In this document: one piece after another, positions 42,995 to 44,014 of the stretch
Layout: the number at the start of each line of letters is the position of its first letter
How positions within the stretch are numbered: position 1 is the first letter of the stretch
Assembly: GCA_022843175.1 (NCBI GenBank)
Contig: JALHOE010000051.1
Span: forward strand, 1 to 44,014
Direction: 5' to 3'
Source: Deltaproteobacteria bacterium
GTDB taxonomy: Bacteria > Myxococcota_A > Polyangia > Polyangiales > JADJMO01
DNA length: 44,014 nt
Notes under the pieces: model-generated
What the model saw: the letters and a program-made list of their open reading frames with translations, nothing else
The model's database searches: none
Told to the model about the DNA's origin: nothing
Translations under genes and position numbers: made by a program

Positions 42995-44014
42995 TTCTTC
43001 TCGACCACGTCGGCGTCGATGCGGCCGCGGCCCACCCGCACCTCGATCCGATCGCCGACCGCGACGTCGTCCACCGAGCGGATCGCCTTGCCGTCGTGGA
43101 GCGCGATCGCATACCCGCGCGCCAGCACCGCCAGCGGCGAGATCGCGTCGAGCTTCTGCGCGGCCACGGCGAGCGAGCCGCGATGCCCCTGCAGCACGCG
43201 CAGCATCGCGGCGCGGAGGCGGATCGGCAGCGGCATGAGGGCGTGGCGCGCGGCCGACACCACCGTGCGCGGGTGGCGCGCCGTCATGCGTCGCTCGAGC
43301 GCCTGTCGTTCGCGGTCGAGCGCCTCGAGCTTGTGCCGCATCGTCGCCGTGAGCTGCGCCGACAGCTCGTCGACGTGCTGCTGCCGCTGCTTGAGGGCGC
43401 GCTCGGGGGCGCGGACCCGCTGCGCGAGCCGCGCGAGCCGCGCCTCTTGACCGCGCAGTCGGTTCTGCATCCCGAGGCCGAGGCGGCGCATCGCCTCGTG
43501 CAGCCGCGCGCGCAGGGCCTCGGCGTCGGGGACGACGAGCTCTGCGGCCTGCGAGGGCGTCGCCGCGCGAACGTCGGCGACGAGGCAGGCGATGGACCAA
43601 TCGACCTCGTGCCCCACCGCGGCGACCACCGGCTTGGGGCACGCGGCGATGGCGCGGGCGAGCGGCTCGTCGTCGAACGCAGCGAGGTCCTCGGCCGAGC
43701 CGCCGCCGCGGCCGAGGATGATCACGTCGACCTCCGGCACGCGCTGCAGCCGCTCGAGCGCGCGGCGGAGCTGATACGCGGCGCTCTCGCCCTGCACCTG
43801 CGCGGGCGCGAGCAGGATACGCACGTTGCCGCGACGACGCGCGACCTTGACGATGTCCTGAAAGGCCGCGCCGGTGGCGCTGGTGACGACGCCGATCACC
43901 CGCGGCTCGGGCGGCAGCGCGCGCTTGCGCGACTCCTCGAACAGTCCCTCGGCTGCGAGCTTTCGCTTGAGCGCCTCGCGCCGAGCCGCGACGTCGCCGT
44001 CGCCGGTGGCCATC
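42991..44014 (-). CDS. xseA: Exodeoxyribonuclease VII large subunit XseA (5' partial)
   Basis: The catalytic and helical parts are present: IGVVTSATGAAFQDIVKVARRR, VDVIILGRGGGSAEDLAAFDDE, VVAAVGHEVDWSIACLVADVRAATPSQAAEL, then a long coiled-coil region and the C-terminal SPLAVLARGYAIA. The N-terminal OB-fold lies beyond the end of the window, so the ATG at 44013 is not the true start. The enzyme degrades single-stranded DNA to oligonucleotides. The small subunit xseB is not in this window. It is followed by aroE with an ATGA overlap. Confidence 0.95.
   Translation of the reverse strand, partial: MATGDGDVAARREALKRKLAAEGLFEESRKRALPPEPRVIGVVTSATGAAFQDIVKVARRRGNVRILLAPAQVQGESAAYQLRRALERLQRVPEVDVIILGRGGGSAEDLAAFDDEPLARAIAACPKPVVAAVGHEVDWSIACLVADVRAATPSQAAELVVPDAEALRARLHEAMRRLGLGMQNRLRGQEARLARLAQRVRAPERALKQRQQHVDELSAQLTATMRHKLEALDRERQALERRMTARHPRTVVSAARHALMPLPIRLRAAMLRVLQGHRGSLAVAAQKLDAISPLAVLARGYAIALHDGKAIRSVDDVAVGDRIEVRVGRGRIDADVVEKK

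Overview
The window is a 44 kb, very GC-rich (about 70% by eye) chromosomal segment that looks like a member of the Myxococcota, most likely a Polyangia-type myxobacterium. The reasons are two Hanks-type Ser/Thr kinases (one with an N-terminal zinc ribbon), many large Cys-rich lipoproteins, TPR/PEGA-like membrane proteins, secreted proteases with C-termini resembling the MYXO-CTERM sorting tail, and codon use with G or C at almost every third position. Coding density is extreme. Most neighbours touch or overlap, with TGATG or ATGA junctions at 7277, 11556, 14954, 20326, 23314, 38252 and 42994. No tRNA, rRNA, CRISPR array, insertion sequence, prophage or biosynthetic cluster was seen. No stretch longer than about 300 bases lacks a gene; the longest is 40372-40579.

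Layout. 1-2119 is the 3' part of a HEAT-repeat/cyclophilin fusion, convergent with an unknown gene (2124-2699). 2828-6580 holds dnaG and rpoD, followed by a small membrane protein and a DUF362-CBM9-like lipoprotein (6621-9238). 9239-17100 is a leftward run: dnaX, ybaB and recR, continued by a Cys-rich lipoprotein, a transmembrane Ser/Thr kinase, a second paralogous lipoprotein and a TPR membrane protein. 17205-23832 holds a zinc-ribbon protein, a PEP-synthase/rifampin-phosphotransferase-like enzyme, an RluA-type pseudouridine synthase, a secreted protein, a TIGR02757 protein, a YbjN-like protein, a 53-residue basic protein and a TPR protein. 23829-28136 holds a small membrane protein, a class V aminotransferase, a SpoIIAA-like protein, glmU and an ArsA-type ATPase. 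28263-33628 holds the zinc-ribbon kinase, a DUF2520 protein, a Cys-rich lipoprotein and glgA. 33681-36706 holds prmC, an archaeal-type TrmY homologue, an MFS transporter and a VOC protein. 36823-39517 is a Spy-like envelope/metal-stress module with its own two-component system. 39457-44014 is leftward: xseA (partial), aroE, a secreted protein, a matrixin and a trypsin-like protease.

How the genes work together. The housekeeping content covers replication and recombination (dnaG, dnaX, ybaB, recR, xseA), transcription (rpoD), translation and RNA modification (prmC, rluA-like, trmY-like), envelope precursors (glmU), glycogen (glgA) and aromatic amino acids (aroE). Lineage-type surface and signalling genes sit between these. 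The most distinctive arrangement is the kinase flanked by two paralogous Cys-rich lipoproteins downstream of dnaX-ybaB-recR, which could be an envelope-sensing system. The TrmY homologue and the RPH-like phosphotransferase are the other two items most worth following up.
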